A stretch of DNA of 64,000 nt from Crossaster papposus (lineage: Eukaryota; Echinodermata; Asteroidea; Velatida; Solasteridae). Made by a program: the position numbers and the translations under genes. The notes beneath the pieces are model-generated. The model was not told the origin of the DNA, made no database searches, and saw only the letters and a list, made by a program, of their open reading frames with translations. Position 1 is the first letter of the stretch. Each line of letters begins with the position of its first letter. The stretch covers positions 496,001-560,000 of the forward strand of contig JBAIAA010000237.1 of the NCBI GenBank assembly GCA_037893245.1, written 5' to 3'. Below are positions 12,092-26,700 of this stretch, piece by piece.

Positions 12092-12243
12092 GCTTATGGA
12101 AGTACAGCTGCAGTACTCCTGCGCCGAAAGCCCTTCCCTGTAAAAGCCGCTACGCAAACGACTGCTCTGTAATAACATAGCATTCTTCTTCTTCTGCCTA
12201 ATTCGACACCCGAGAACCTCTGGGTAAGCAGTTCAAGAGAGCA
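12091..12243. repeat. 153-bp direct repeat, right copy
   Basis: Right-hand partner of 11435-11586. It begins immediately after the terminal GGCCTA of the element. Confidence 0.85.
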
Positions 12244-13690
12244 ACCAAATAGACAAACAAAGCCGCACGACAGTTTTGGTTGTGGTCAAACAGTGCCTTC
12301 TGAACATTATAAAATGTATGTGTGCCAGAGAGAATTTTCTGCGGTAATTAATGCATTTTAACTAGACCAGTACACAACAATGCGGCTCCTGCACAAAATC
12401 ATGCTTGTGTTATTTACATGTACATGAACAGTGTGTAACACTAACACCGTTATGAAAAAATATTCTTTTTGAAGTCGTGGGGCAACAATAGTAGTTAAAG
12501 TAGGAAATAGTAGGAATTTCATGGAAAAAAGTAGGAATATTTGAAAGCCTGCAAATGACACATTCTTTGTACTGTTGAAGGAAATCCGGCCCTAAGCAAA
12601 GTAAAAGTAGCTCGAAGGGGCGAGGGTACCGGTACATGTACCTTCTTCGATCCTACAAAAAACATCTGGTAGAATTTGAAAGATCTAGGAGTTCTCTGGG
12701 AAATTATTGTAACACTTAAAATGGGGGTGTCATTGACACAGCACGTGAGCATCTTTTGTTCTACATTATGTAATTCTACAAATTCTTTTTCAACAATTAA
12801 ACATTTAAAACTTTTCAAGTTTTCTGTTGGTAATTGTTTTTCTTGAATGTCATTTTACACGTTTACAAGCCCTTTAGGTCAATTGAAAACAAATTTAAAA
12901 AAAACGACTACATACATTGTACATCCCCATAATTCCAGAATTTTTTTGTACACGATTTACACTAAATTCTAAATATAAAACCAAAAACAAAAAGCAGAAC
13001 AAGACATGGTAACCAATAACAACATGGCCAGTTTCAATGTTCGCACATACATATTTGCATTTTTAAAAAGACACTTGTTTTTTCTTGTTTTTTTTTAATA
13101 AAGGAAAATATATTTACATAAAAAATAGTCTTATTCAGTAACTCTTGCCATATATGTTCTCCGTAACAGTCTGTGGGTTTAACAGGAAAAATTATTCTTT
13201 TAAAAAGAATCCGAGTAGATATTGTTCTCGATAACTGAATTAGTACAAACAATTTTTTTTTTTAACAATCTATGATTTGTTAATTCAATTAACCATTAAC
13301 CATTAAATATGGCAATTTGGAATTTTATCAAAACCTAAAAACTTTAAAACGTTACACTAGGAAGGCCGCCCGTTTTGAACACGTGCAGATTTCTCTCACT
13401 GGAAATAAAAAATACATGTAGTTTTGGAACAGTGACGCGAGGCGTTCGTACAGTTGGGAAATGCTCAGAACAAACACCGTGTTCCAAAAGACGAATATTG
13501 AAAGGACCAGAAACATTCCGAGGTTTAAAACGCCGTCACAGAACTTCTAGAAAGACACTTTATATTAACTCCTGTAGCGGTTCACGGATTTCTGTTCAGC
13601 AGCTAGCTAGTGCGTAAATGTATATTCATGAGAAAGAACAATGGCAACTCAGCTACATTAAAGAACTGTAAAGAACGGCTGTTCTTAACC
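12244..13690. other. AT-rich intergenic sequence, no gene recognised
   Basis: Short frames only, none with a family signature. CATTAAC-type short repeats and T/A runs are present. Confidence 0.35.
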
Positions 13691-13699
13691 AACTCGCCA

Positions 13700-13772
13700 A
13701 TAATCTAGTTGGTAGAGAGGTGAGCTACATGTATGGATCGAAAAGTCTGTGGTTCATATCCGGCTATCGTTA
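13700..13772 (+). pseudogene. tRNA-like sequence (SINE head or decayed tRNA)
   Basis: A box A-like TAGTTGGTAGAG and box B-like GGTTCATATCC are at tRNA spacing, but the ends do not pair convincingly. It is likely a tRNA-derived SINE head. Confidence 0.4.
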
Positions 13773-14720
13773 ACGTTTATCTTTTTCTTCGCCAAATATT
13801 CTTGTGGATTATTTTAACCATAGAGCAAGGCTGAAGGAAAAACCGGGTTAGGTACTCAAGTGCCTTAAAAACTACAACAAGAACCGCTACAGTAGATAGT
13901 TTATAATGACTTCCGAACTTCTATGGCTCACCGCATTTCACATATTTACCTTGGGACAACTTTTTGAGCAAGTTCAAGTGAGAACTATTGTTAATAAATG
14001 TTTACGTTAGAGCTGTCCTGAATATACCAAATACTCAAATATTTGATCATCAACCAAATATTTGAAAAGCTTTTTTGCTGGTTTGAATATTTTAAGCAAA
14101 ACAATCTATAGACCTGTACACTGTACATACAGGTACCCACATAATTATAACACCTCACCCACAGATTCTGTGTCTTGATTGGCCAGGACTCAACCGCTAG
14201 TTGACAAGTCCTCAATTGAACTTGCTCTAAGGGGTCCCAGAAAACAGGGGTCTCAGGGGTCCCTTCAACCGAAAACACACTCTTGTGCAGGGCTAAAGTA
14301 ACAATCAACTTGAACACCGAACTGTAAAGTAGAGTTTAATTTTGAACTGTGACGTCAGGATGTCCATTGTCCACAGAAATAAAAGGCGGAAAGAATTCCA
14401 TAACTGGCCATCACATGTTGTTATACTAAGGACCAACAAGATCCTAGTTTTTACCACAAAGGATGCTTGAATTTCGGAAGTTGGAGAATAGGAATGAGAA
14501 GACTAACGTTATAAGTTGCTCTTCTTTACAATACTTTTTTTTCTGTCAGGGCCAATTTTGTACACGGCAATTCTTTCCGATAAAAAAAGAAAGAAGAAAA
14601 CTACCAGACGTTGAAGTGTTACCACTCACTGGATCCTAGAAAATGAGGAAACGATTTGTTCCCAGGCCACGGGCGACCGTCGTGGAGAAGGCAAGAGGCT
14701 TGCTCAACTTGGATACAAAG

Positions 14721-17700
14721 CTACTGCAGCATAAGGCCTTCTAGATTCTGCTTGAGAATCGTGTCCCGGACCGCGTAGAATACGTACCGAATGTTGTTTG
14801 TGTCTACGGCGGTGGTGAAGTGGTGGAAGAGCGATTTGGTGCGGTCCCGGCGCCGCATGTCAAACATGAGCAAGATGAAGTTCTGCACCTGCTTGATGTC
14901 GTCCGACTCGCCCTCGTAGGCGGCAAAGTAGTCCTTGAGGTTGACCACCTTGATCTTCGCCTCCAGGAGGTCCGTCTTGTTCAGGAAGAGGATGATGGAG
15001 ACCTTGTAGAAGTACTTGTGGTTGACGATGGTCTCGAAGATGTTGCAGGACTCCACCAGCCGGTTGGTGATGCGATCCTCCATCAGGACCTGGTCAAACT
15101 CGCTGGAGGAGACCAGGAAGAGGATTGAGGTCACGCCCTCGAAGCACTGGAACCACTTCTGCCGCTGCGAGCGCTGGCCGCCCACGTCCACGAACCGGAA
15201 GGGCACATTCTTGATGTCGATGACGTGCTCCACGATGCCCTTGGTGGCCTTGCGGGCGTATAGGATGTCCTGCGTGGTGGGCGTGTAATCCTGCCAGATT
15301 TGGAAAAGACCATTAAAAGACACCATTTAACCAAACTTGAGATCAACACTTTTTACTGGAGCGCGAGACTTGAACCTGCGACCACCAGATTGCCATCTCG
15401 GTGCTCCACTGACTCTATCCTATTTTGTCTTTGTTTAACCCTAACATCCTAGGCATTAACTTACAGTACACTATACACTTCTCATAGGCCAGTGCAGTAA
15501 GAGTACTGCATAATACTCAAGTAGTATTTTGTAGTATTAGGCGACGTTAGGGTTAAGGAGCGCGATTCAGAAGCCATAAAGACGTATATGCCATGCTATC
15601 AGAAATCACACTGAAAGTCACGACGCAAGCAACATTAGCAATGTTAAAAACATACATGTGTAAAAATACCGTAGAAAGCATTGATAACTCAGAGAAGATA
15701 CATCGGTTTATTACAAAAAATATTACAATTGAAATATTGTTCAATTGAGATTTTTATAGAAAATGTATCAAGTCAACCACAAGTCAATCAAGTCATGAGG
15801 CAATGGCATGAAAAAAACCAATGCATGTGTAACAGGTTGTTACAATGTATTTGTACAGTATGTAAATAGATCGATTCATGGTTGTGACAACTTTATGTAC
15901 AGTACATGTAATTAAATGTATGTGCCATCTCAAAATGGCAAAACAAGCATTTTTCTTATTCAATTTTAAGTGTTTCATGCAATGCAATAAAATTGGCCAG
16001 TTAATGAATATTAACAATTTATACATAATTTATACCTTCTTCCCAATCCGATCCAGCTCATCCAGAAAGTACTTTACCGAGTCCGCCTGAATAATGAAAA
16101 AACGAGGAGAAGAAAAATAACATGTTAAGTAATAGTATTTACCTAACGGGTTTTACACAATTCAAACCATGTTAAATTTTAATAATGGGTACTGCGTTTC
16201 ACTATTAACCAGTTCGCGCCGGGATTATTTTAACATCGCCGAGCCCACGGGCGGGATTATTTTTAACGAAACTCAATCCGAAGCGTGTTCAGGCTGATAG
16301 TGCCGGGAAGCACACCCACGCATTTCCGGCCTTGCCCGCTGCTGACAGACATTTCCGAACTTGAACTTGGCGTGTTTATGCGTCATCCGTTTTGAATCTG
16401 GGGAAATGTTTGCGTTTATATACGTCATCCGGCACGAACTGGTTAACCCTCAACCCTTTAGTCATTGTGTACCGGTACATGTCAATGGATTGTAGGATTT
16501 TACTGGATTGAGGTCACTTGGAAGTTGATGCATCAGAGGAATTTGCAGGATTGAGGGCATTTGGGGTTTTGCCAATGGAGGATAATGCAGGATCCAGGTC
16601 ATAAGGCCTAAACTAATGCTGGATGATTTTGTAGGATTGAGGTTACTTGGGTATTTATCCAAATGAGGATTTTCAAGGATTGAGGTTGTTATTTTGTACT
16701 TTCACACTGCTCATGCTCTTTGCACATTCTCCATAGAGCTTCAGTCAAGGTGCAAGTTATGCGTCAAGAAAAGGAAACGTTTGCATACCAAGGGTCATGT
16801 GTGCAGACCCTTGTTGTAATAGGGCACTTAGCAGCTGTTTGTTCCACGTTTGGCTGCTTTATAGCTCAGGATTTTGCAGGATTCAGGCAGTGGTCCCCAG
16901 TAATAAATATTGGAGGATTTTGCAGGATTCAGGTTACATGGAGTTTTAAAACTTTGGAATTGTAGGATTTTGCAAGATTCAGGTTATGTGTAAGAAAAAT
17001 GGGGTAGGAAGTTTTGATTAATACCGGTAATTGAATATTAAAATGTTCAATATATCCGGGATGCCCTAGATCATACAGACAGACTTTGGTTTTCAGACAT
17101 AACAAGAGGCAGGAATTATAAACAAAACAGGCTGGCATTTGATACATTACATTTATAAATACATACTGTGCACATCCTCATGGTACAAACTGTAACCGAA
17201 CTCGGTACATAAATATGCAAGTTATAGTGTTGCCGAGTTAATGCAAACATTACCAGTACATGTACCGGATTTGTACAATGTACGGTAGGCCTAAGTGTTA
17301 CGCATGCACAAACTTGTGTGTATGAACATTTGTATACGTCCTGTGGACCTGCAAACAATTGACGTCCACAGGATGCGGGAAGAGACTCCCGACTGTGGAC
17401 TTGCACACATCCAAAGTCTGTTTCCCCTTTCTGAAATAGAGCTTTATTAGGAAGTACCTGATGAGAGACACAGAATCCAAATTTGGGGTTCAAAACATTT
17501 TCTGGAACTTTTAGGGGAAGCGAGAAAAATTGGTATTTTGCCAACGTTTTTTTAACTACCAGTACATTAATAGAAAAGAATGTCCACATTACACATGAAA
17601 GGTACCGGTACAACATGTGAACAGTTAAAGGTAGGATGTACCATTGGTAATTACATGTACTTGAATTATCATGAATTGGTTAATTTGGGGGTTGGGTTTC

Positions 17701-20700
17701 ATAGTAAATATGTGACCCGCTACTACGAAACCCGACATACCGGTAAGTCACACAGGCTATTTCGAGATACAGCTCGTCAAAGTTGAAATGGGGTGAAAAA
17801 TCTGGCAGACATCAATTTTTGTTTTGTTTATTTATTTTCTTTAATATTTTTTAATAATCTTATATTTTAATATTCTTTAATGCATTTATTGAGACAAACT
17901 GTGTCCTAAAAGTGGCAATTTATCTCCCAAATACATCTAAATAAAATCCTCATAAAATCTGAAGTATGTATGGTAAAAAGGTGGTTTTGGTACCAAATGA
18001 AAACTGAAGATGTGTAATAAATGGAAATAACAATATGTCACTTTAACAAAAAAACACTTATGTCTGGTTTTGTGGGAAACAGGTCACATATTGTTTAACT
18101 GACCTTAGGTCCAAAGTTTTAGAATCATGGATGCTGAGAAAAGCAAGAAATCGCAATCGCCTTTCGGCGATCGTGATTTTTTAAATACAAATTTTCGGAA
18201 CAATTACAGGGTATCTAGCCCAATCATTTTGCTGGATGCCTACAATCAATATTTACTTACAAATAAGTAAGATATTTTGTAATAATTCGGTAGTAAGTAT
18301 GTTCGATATCTGCAAATGGTGTACCCTACATGTACATGTTCCTTTAAAAACATTGGTTACATTTGAATAGCATATGTTTCTGGATACCAAGGGCTCATCA
18401 AGTTCTCTACACACGCTACAGCTCATTGAGGTTACAATGTACATTACATTTATGCGTTCTGACAAGGTGTCGATTGCCTGGATTTGGCAAAAAATGTCCA
18501 CAGTATGCAAAAAATCCTGTTCCCTTGAACTTTTGAAGTGTTGTAGAAGGGAAGGACTTGCCCTGTTCTGCTGATGAGTGGAACTTGGAAGTCTGAGGAA
18601 TTCTGAGGAATTCATCAGAAGGGTTGACACTGACAGTGATGAATTAAAGGTAGGATACACCATTGGTAATTGGCCATTTGCATGTGGAATTTGAATAATA
18701 TCTGGTACACTGACTTGTTCACACAGCTTGGCACAGTTTACATTTAAATTCTCCAGACCAAAGACACTGTTGCTATATCACGTGATTCGGGGCAAGCCTT
18801 ACGCTAGCAACCCCCGGCTCTGGAATGGTCTGGTGTCTTTGTACCATTCTCAACCATTGTGAACAATGTATTGGTGCTGAGCGTCTCTAACGCAACTATG
18901 CAAGAGCTTGCCCCGACTCACGTGATATAGCAACAGTGTATTTGGTCTGGATAATTTAAAGTCAAACTGTGCCAAGCTGTGTGAACAAGTCAGTGTACCA
19001 GATATTATTTAAATTCCACATGCAAATGGTCAATTGCTTGAATTATCAGGAATGGGTGGATTTTGGGATTGTATTTTATAGTAAATCTCGTTTAAATGAC
19101 CTGTCCAAAGTTTTACAATTATGGATGCTAAAATCTAGGCCCCCACAAATAAGAACAAAAAAAACTGTGAACAAAAAAGACAGACTACAATGAGGCTACA
19201 GTGTAGTAAATACAGTACATGAATGTGCACGGGACCGCATAATGCTGCAGTGTACAATGTACCTTGTACTTTGTAGTTGACACTTCCGGAATTCTTCCTC
19301 TTGGGAATATAACTGGAAGCCTTAATGAGAGATGGATGCTATTGGGTGTTTTATCTACATGAATGAGGGCTATCGAAAGCTGTTTTGAGAGATTGCGTAA
19401 AGTGTTTTGTCCAGGTAGAATTGACTATTTGACTAAAGCAAGACATTCCATAATTTGACAGTTTACTGTACATGTATATGGGTTGACGTGTGAACTATAG
19501 AGTCCATTCTCTGACACAAATTCTGTTCCAGTTGGTTATTTTGGTAGACACAGTAATACAGTACTGTTTGTTGACTTGATAATGGACAGCAATTGTGTTC
19601 AATATCATTGTTTCTGAAATGGCAAGTTTTTGAGTTAGTACAGTAATTAAGAGTCATTATTTTGGTAATGCTGAGTTATTGTGCTGGTAGTGATGATGAG
19701 TTTCAGTCTAACAAGCATTACCGGCTCGTGCATGTGCAGGCACAATGGATTTGTCACGCCCCCCGATTTTACAACATTTTCAAGCATGAAAAAACTGCAA
19801 ACATAAAAAAAAATTCACACCCAAAAAAAACTGCACAAATCTACACAAATGCGAATAAATGTACAGTGACTGTACAAGTTAAATAATTTTTTCCCCTCAA
19901 AAAAAAAATATTATTAAAAAAATGGCTGAGTCCAAGTTGCGCTTCAAAATCCACTGAAGCATTCATTGGCTTGGTTGAAGTGAAGTCCCCCACTTTCACA
20001 GGCCAATCGTGACAAGCATGTGCGTTTGGGAGAACAAACTACCTGTACATTGTAAATGGATGTCAAGTGCACTCGGCAATGCCCTCTCTTTTTTTTCCTC
20101 GTCTAATTGAAAAGGAAAATACAGCAAACAAAGGTGGTTGGCCTCGGCTAAGCCATTTGGGAAGAACGGAACGTAGCCAGGATCACGGAGGATCAGAACT
20201 CTTCGGTTAGTGTGAGAACTCCTCCGGGTATTTTGTTTTCCATGAAAAAAAACACCGTACTTTCTCTGAGCGATCGACCCCGTTTTCTGTTAATTCCCAG
20301 GGTTTTGCTGCAGCAGTGCTAATGCTGCTGTCCAGTGTCGTGGCTTTAGGCGTGGGGTTTTCAGTCCCTGCCTGACTCCGTGGGTTTTCCCCAGGATATC
20401 CTTCTAGGGTTTTCCTCAAAGACTAGATCAAAGACTTGGTTCAGGGGCCATTTATTTGCTTTTCCTTGAATGCCGATCCGACAAATAACGCCTGCCCATG
20501 TGATCGAGTTTCGACCAATCAGAAGCTATCAACTCTCCAAGGTGTCATGGTTTTAGGCGTGGGGTTTTCAGTCCCTGCCTGACTCCGTGGGTTTTTCCCC
20601 AGGATATTCTTCTAGGGTTTTCCTCCCACCTCTTAAACTGTACCTTCTTCCCTAAAACTGTACCTCGCTTTTGAGGGATCCTTGGTTTCATTACCAGAAA

Positions 20701-23700
20701 TATACAACAATAAAATCATAATAATAATAATCCCTGTTTTAATTTGTTTGTCAGTTTTGTTTGTACAGTTTGTTTTCCTTGTAATTGTAACTGTATTTTG
20801 TGTGGTACATTGTTTACTCTGTACATTTTGTATAATATATAATAATATAAATAATATGGAATAAACGGTGTCTTAAATATTATAATAATAATACCTGGCT
20901 AAAGGTTGATGGCTTCTGACTAACCGATTTTGAACAAAGATATTGACAAATTTGGGGAACCGCCAATGTCGAACTGGATACACATGTACAATGTAGCGCC
21001 TCGGTTGTTAGAGCACCAGAACGGCAATCCATGGGTCGCAGGTTCAAATCCCACTCTAGTCCATCTCTTTATTCAACTTTTAACCCTAACATTCTAGTCA
21101 TTCATTTTGGGGTAAAGTACATTGTAGAATACTACAAAGTACTACAAAATATATTTAGAGGCCGTACACAATGCAAGACTACCAAGAGCACTGAATACTA
21201 CAGTTTACTGGTACATATACCGTGTAGTAGTATTTTGTAGTATTTTAGGTGAGGTTGGGTTATAAAGCTATTGTCATGCCCCTAGTCAATTTTCATTTAC
21301 CCCTGTTCCAAAAGCTTGACGAGACGATGGGTACATTTCTCATTTTAAGTCCAGTACAGACTGCCTGGAATTTTTTTCTCTTAGTTACTTTCCCCCCTCC
21401 CGAGTCCAGCGGTTACTTCTAGTGGCCATCTGTTGCCCAGGAAAAACTGACCAGGTATCTTTTCTCGAGACTATAAAGCCGTGTTCGCACTGGACCTTTA
21501 TTTTGAAAGGTTTTACCGAGTTGTTGGTAACATAACAAAATTGTCAAATATGAACACTGTCTGCACTGTCAAGGGGAAAATGATCACATTTGACAATGTT
21601 TTATTTTAGCATCGTCTCGGTAAAACCATAAAAAAAAAGACTCCAGTGCAAACATGGCTTAAGTGGTTTATTTGAAACTATTTTGTCAAAAGTACGCAGT
21701 TTGCTTGTTGCCAATTTCAGATATAGACAGTCCGTATATTGCACGTGTGGTTTCACCTAGATGATTTATCATTGAATTGCCGACCTCCTGCCCTCCTGAA
21801 AGCATCCAAATCCACTGTCATTCTGGAAAGCAGGCACTGACAGATAGCCTAGACACTGTGTTCACATGTATCAACATGATGATCAATGTCTCAATTCTCA
21901 GTACTACAGTACAGTACCCTGTACATGTATGTATACTACTAAGGATACATGAATACACTGTCTGTACATTGACAAAGAGGTGTGGCCTTGTGGTTAGGGT
22001 AACTTGTGTCTCATGATCAGAGGGTCAGGGGTTCCAATCCAGGTGTTGGCCATATGTGTCCTTGGGCAAGCCACTTCACTCCACTTGCCTCTCTAGTATC
22101 TCCACCCAGTAATATAAATGGGTACCTGCATTACATGTACACGTACACGTATTCGCATTTTTGTATCACTGTGGAGACATGGCTTTGTTCTCGTACACGT
22201 ACAAAATGGTTAGAAAGTCGAGCACGTTTTTCAAAATGCTCCCATTTTAACCATAATTTTTTTCCTGGGTTGAAATTTCGACCCAATATACCCTATATTA
22301 TACCCTAACCCAAACACTAACCCTAACCCACATCCTAATCCTAGTTTTTGAGTAATTTAAGTAAAATCCAAAAATATAATTCGTGAAATTCCCAGTGGAG
22401 ACCTATTCGTCTGTAGAAATTTACCCCTCCGGAGACGTTTTGTCTCCATTGTACACATTGTGTTCATGTCTCCAGAGGGTACCGTATTTCGCGCCACTGG
22501 GGAGTAACCTGCTAATAGACTACCAGTGACATCCCATTCAGGGGGGAATAGAAATATTCTCAGTCCTTTCATGCTAGAGAAACCAGAGTTAACCAGTTCG
22601 CGCCGGGATTTTTTTTAAATCACCGAGCCGACGGGCGGGATAATTTTTAACGAAACTCGATCCGAGGCGGGTTCAGGCCAATAGTACCGGGAAGCACACC
22701 CACGCATTTCCGGCATCGTTCGCTACATGTAGCTGACAGACATTTCCGGCCTTGCCCGTGGTGTGTTTATGTGTCGTCCGTTTTTAATCTGGGAAAAACT
22801 TTGCGTTTATTTTTGTCATTTAGCGCGAACTGGTTAAAGACAATACAAGTCTAAATGCAAAACCAGCGATCGTCTGAAAAAGGATGACTTTTTAGGCCAT
22901 TTTTGTTGAATGTAGTAAATGTGCAATGTCAGTCTTGAGAACTCTTCCCCACAACTGTTCATACTCACAGCACAGCGGTTTCAAAACCAAAAACCTTTGT
23001 CCTCAAGCAAGACATTTACACCAACTTTGTTAACAAATTCTCTTTGAATCTATTCTGAGTTATTAACCCCTAACCCCCCTCAATCCTCAAAAAGCCCTTT
23101 CCCCCATTGGCCGTCGTGCCCTTTTTATGAAAGTTAAATATTTACTTGTGTTAGTTTTCAGCCTACGATGCATCTTGTGCTTGTGACGGGTTTTAATGTA
23201 TATCCAGCGCAATCCGCTCGAACGAGTCAAAGGAAGTTGCACTAGCGTAAATTGTTTACGTTCAACGCATTCGCGACTCTCTCGGCACCCGTTGTACACG
23301 AACACTGGACGTCTTTAAACAAGGGACCAGTCTAAAATAAAATAACATTGACCAACAGAGGGCACTTTTTTAGTGAATGAATCCCGTCACCGTCCAAAAC
23401 CTTTTGGATTAAACTACAAGAATTTAATAGAGTAACAAATGCCGCGAAAAGAGCGTTTGAAGCGGACTGTTAAAGGTGAACTAGAACACTCTGCTGCCAA
23501 ATGCAAGAAATTGGACTTCTTTTTGGGGTAAGTTTGTTTTATAACTTTCATAACTAAGTGGCCTTCGTGCCCTTTTTATTTTCAAATTTTGGTCTTGGTG
23601 CCCTTTCTACTGGCCTTGGTGCCCTCCCAAATTTTGAATACTCCAAGGCCAAAGTGGCCTTGCCCTAAAAAATTCCCTAATGTAATTCCAGGCTTGCTTT

Positions 23701-26700
23701 GATATCATCTACACTTATGAACGTCATTGACACTGCTTCGTTACATTGTATTAAGGAGGGCCAGGGTTACGCATGGTGATAAAGCAGCTCACCTGTGTCC
23801 TTGAGCAACACGCTTGACCATAAAGTTTCTTTATAAATCTCCTTGGGCTCACAATGGACATATTGTACTGTAATTGATGGACTCGGCATACATGGCTTAT
23901 TTGCCAAAATCCACAAAATGGGGAGATGGATTCTGATGTGTTAAAAACCTCCTAGATGTAGTTTAAAAACTCTTTATTTGGGTCAATTGGTCATAAGCAC
24001 AAAAAGGTTTGTCATTTTGTGCATTGTACTAAGTACCAGTACTCCTCAGAGATATAATCAGATTACAGTTAGTGCTGTCCCACAGAGTTGCTTTACTGTT
24101 CTGTGGGAATAACTGTGCAGTAAACCAGCTGTAGTGATGAGGATGTGCCGTTTTGTGCATAGTGTGTACAGTATAGGGAAATTGCTGTCCATTGTCAAAA
24201 GTAGCCCACAGGGTATGTACTTGTGCATAGACAACCCAAAACAGCACAACCCATTGACAACCCAAATCAGCGCAAGTCATTGTGTACCGTCTATTCTCTG
24301 TGCATGTACTGTACACATGAATGATTGTATGTACCGGGGTACACTGAAGCTGTGCGAATTGTGTTCCGTATAGAAAATGCATAAAATAACAAAATGAACT
24401 GTTGATAATATTAGTGCATATTGCTGTCAAAGTAAAGGAGGGTTACAATAGTCCGATTACAGGCCCGTATGCAGGATTTTTTATGGGGGAGTGCGAATTT
24501 GTACTGATGGGACCAAAAATGAAACCAAAAATGTTCTGGCCAGTATCGTTATTTTTACATCAAAATACCATTATTTACCCTGGAAAATGTGGACCTTTTG
24601 GTAATTTGGGGGGCGAATTTGTACTGATGGGACCAAAAATGGGACCAAATTTTTTGTGTGCCTGCAGTACAGTTATTTCTACATCAAAATACCATTATTT
24701 ATCCGGAAAATGTGGACCTTTTAGTAATGTGGACCTGCGTACGGGTCTGGATTATCAAACTTGCGTAGAGACGAACTAGTAACAGGTATTACATGTACAT
24801 GGTTTTATGGTGTCCTGTAATCACCCATTGTTTTACTTTAACAGGATGAAGTCAATGAGAACATTTGAAGGCTACAGAAAACAAGTTGCTGTCACAAATG
24901 TACAAATGTACCAATGGTCTGAGGTACTTCCTCCTGCAATATGTTCAAGGGCGATTAGGCGGATACACTTTCTGAATATTGTCCTTTTATACTTCCAGAA
25001 CTTTAAGTTTTTTAAAAACCTTACAGAGACCCCAACTGAAACTGGCTGCCTGCGGCAGACCATTGTCAAATTTGTTTGAGGGATTATAACACGCTTTGGA
25101 CAAGGTTTACGGGTCCAGTATATTATATGCACTATATTGGTGTGGATAGGCACCGATGAGTGGGCTGCAATTGCCTGAAATGTAAAACCAAAAAGTAAAT
25201 TTAACAAAATTTTGCTCACCGACATAGCAAAAATATCTACTTGGCCATCTTGAATTGTCATCGCTGGTTGTCGACTGAGGGCACTTTGACACTCTTCCAT
25301 GCATGCGCGTGTAGTCTTGGATCCAAAATGCTAAAGCTCCTAAGCGGTACAATATGTTGATGTGTTGATGTGGGTGGGGCGCCGTGAAACATCGCACTGC
25401 TAAGAACGTCTTGGATCCAAGACTAAGCGTGCGCGGAAGAGTATCATAGTGCCGTCAGTCAACAACCAGCGATGACAAGATGGCCGAGTGGATATTTTTG
25501 CAATGTTGGCGAGCAACATTCTCATAAATTTGAACTTTTTCGTTTTACATTTCAGGCAATTGCTGCACACCCGTAGGTGCCTATTCGCACCAAGATATAA
25601 TTGAATATATAATTTTGGTCCCGAACATTTCGTCCCAAGCGAGTTATATTCCTCAAACGAATTTGACAATGGTCTGCCGTAGCAAGTTTCTATTGGGGTC
25701 CGGAAAGAATTCTGTTTACGGACATCTTCAAAGTGCCAAAGGTTTCAATCTTATGAGATGCTTCTTTTATCTCCTCCCGTCTAGATTTTCTTTCTGTCTC
25801 TTAATTGCTAGCGAACATTCTTGGGTCTTGCCGGCCCTTAAACCCTGGATCTTGGAACTTGAGTGAATAAACACACCAGTGACCAGTCCTTTCCGCTTGA
25901 CCACATGCGGTTTGTTGCTTATGTGAGTTGATTTGATATTCACCAGTTCGCGTCAAATGGCAAGTATGGGTACACGCAAAGTTTTTCCGCGATTAAAAAA
26001 ACGGATGGCGGATTAAACACGTCACAAGCAAGGCCAAAAATATCTGTCAACGACCGGCTTGCAGCGAGCAAGGCCAGAAAAAGCAGGTGTGCTTCACACA
26101 GATGCCGGCCTAAAAAACCCGCCTCGGATCGAGGTTCGTGCAAAAACTACCGCCACGCTGGGCCCGGTCAATGTCAAAAATAACCCCAGTGGGGGCTGGC
26201 GTGACCTGGTTAAAGGCGTCTTTTGATTGAAGTCGAGATCAAGAATTATAGGTCATGCACAAGTATTGAATACATTGTCTGGAAGACGTTGATAACGTGA
26301 TTACTAGTTTATGAAGTCACTTGGGGGGCCTTTTGTGATTTTGTGTGGTTCTAATAAAGAACCACACATTTTAAAAACACATTCGCATTTTACTTAAGAG
26401 TTAAATTTAATCGGTAATAAATTTTCGTGGTAAAGGAAGTGGCATTTGTTTGTGTAAAATAGATTGTGTTAAAAATCCATCAGCGCGTGGCATTGGTAAC
26501 AACGCCACGTTCACGGGTCTAACTCTGAAATAAAGTGCGTGCTGCTCGATCGCGCCCTGGCTGTCAGGCCTGTATAGGGGCTCTACATTATGGGTACCCC
26601 GGCCCTAGAGCTATGGGGCTCCTGACGCCCGTAGGGCGGAGCCCCACAGACAGAGAGGGTTTTTACAGGTTAACCGCCGTTAAACCATGCACAAACTGCA

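Noticed and set aside
13700..13772. Functional tRNA gene
   Set aside because: Boxes A and B are recognisable but the acceptor stem does not pair, as with the other tRNA-like heads in SINEs here.
14820..15288. Plus-strand open frames
   Set aside because: Antisense shadows of G alpha exon 3, caused by its GC-rich codon use.
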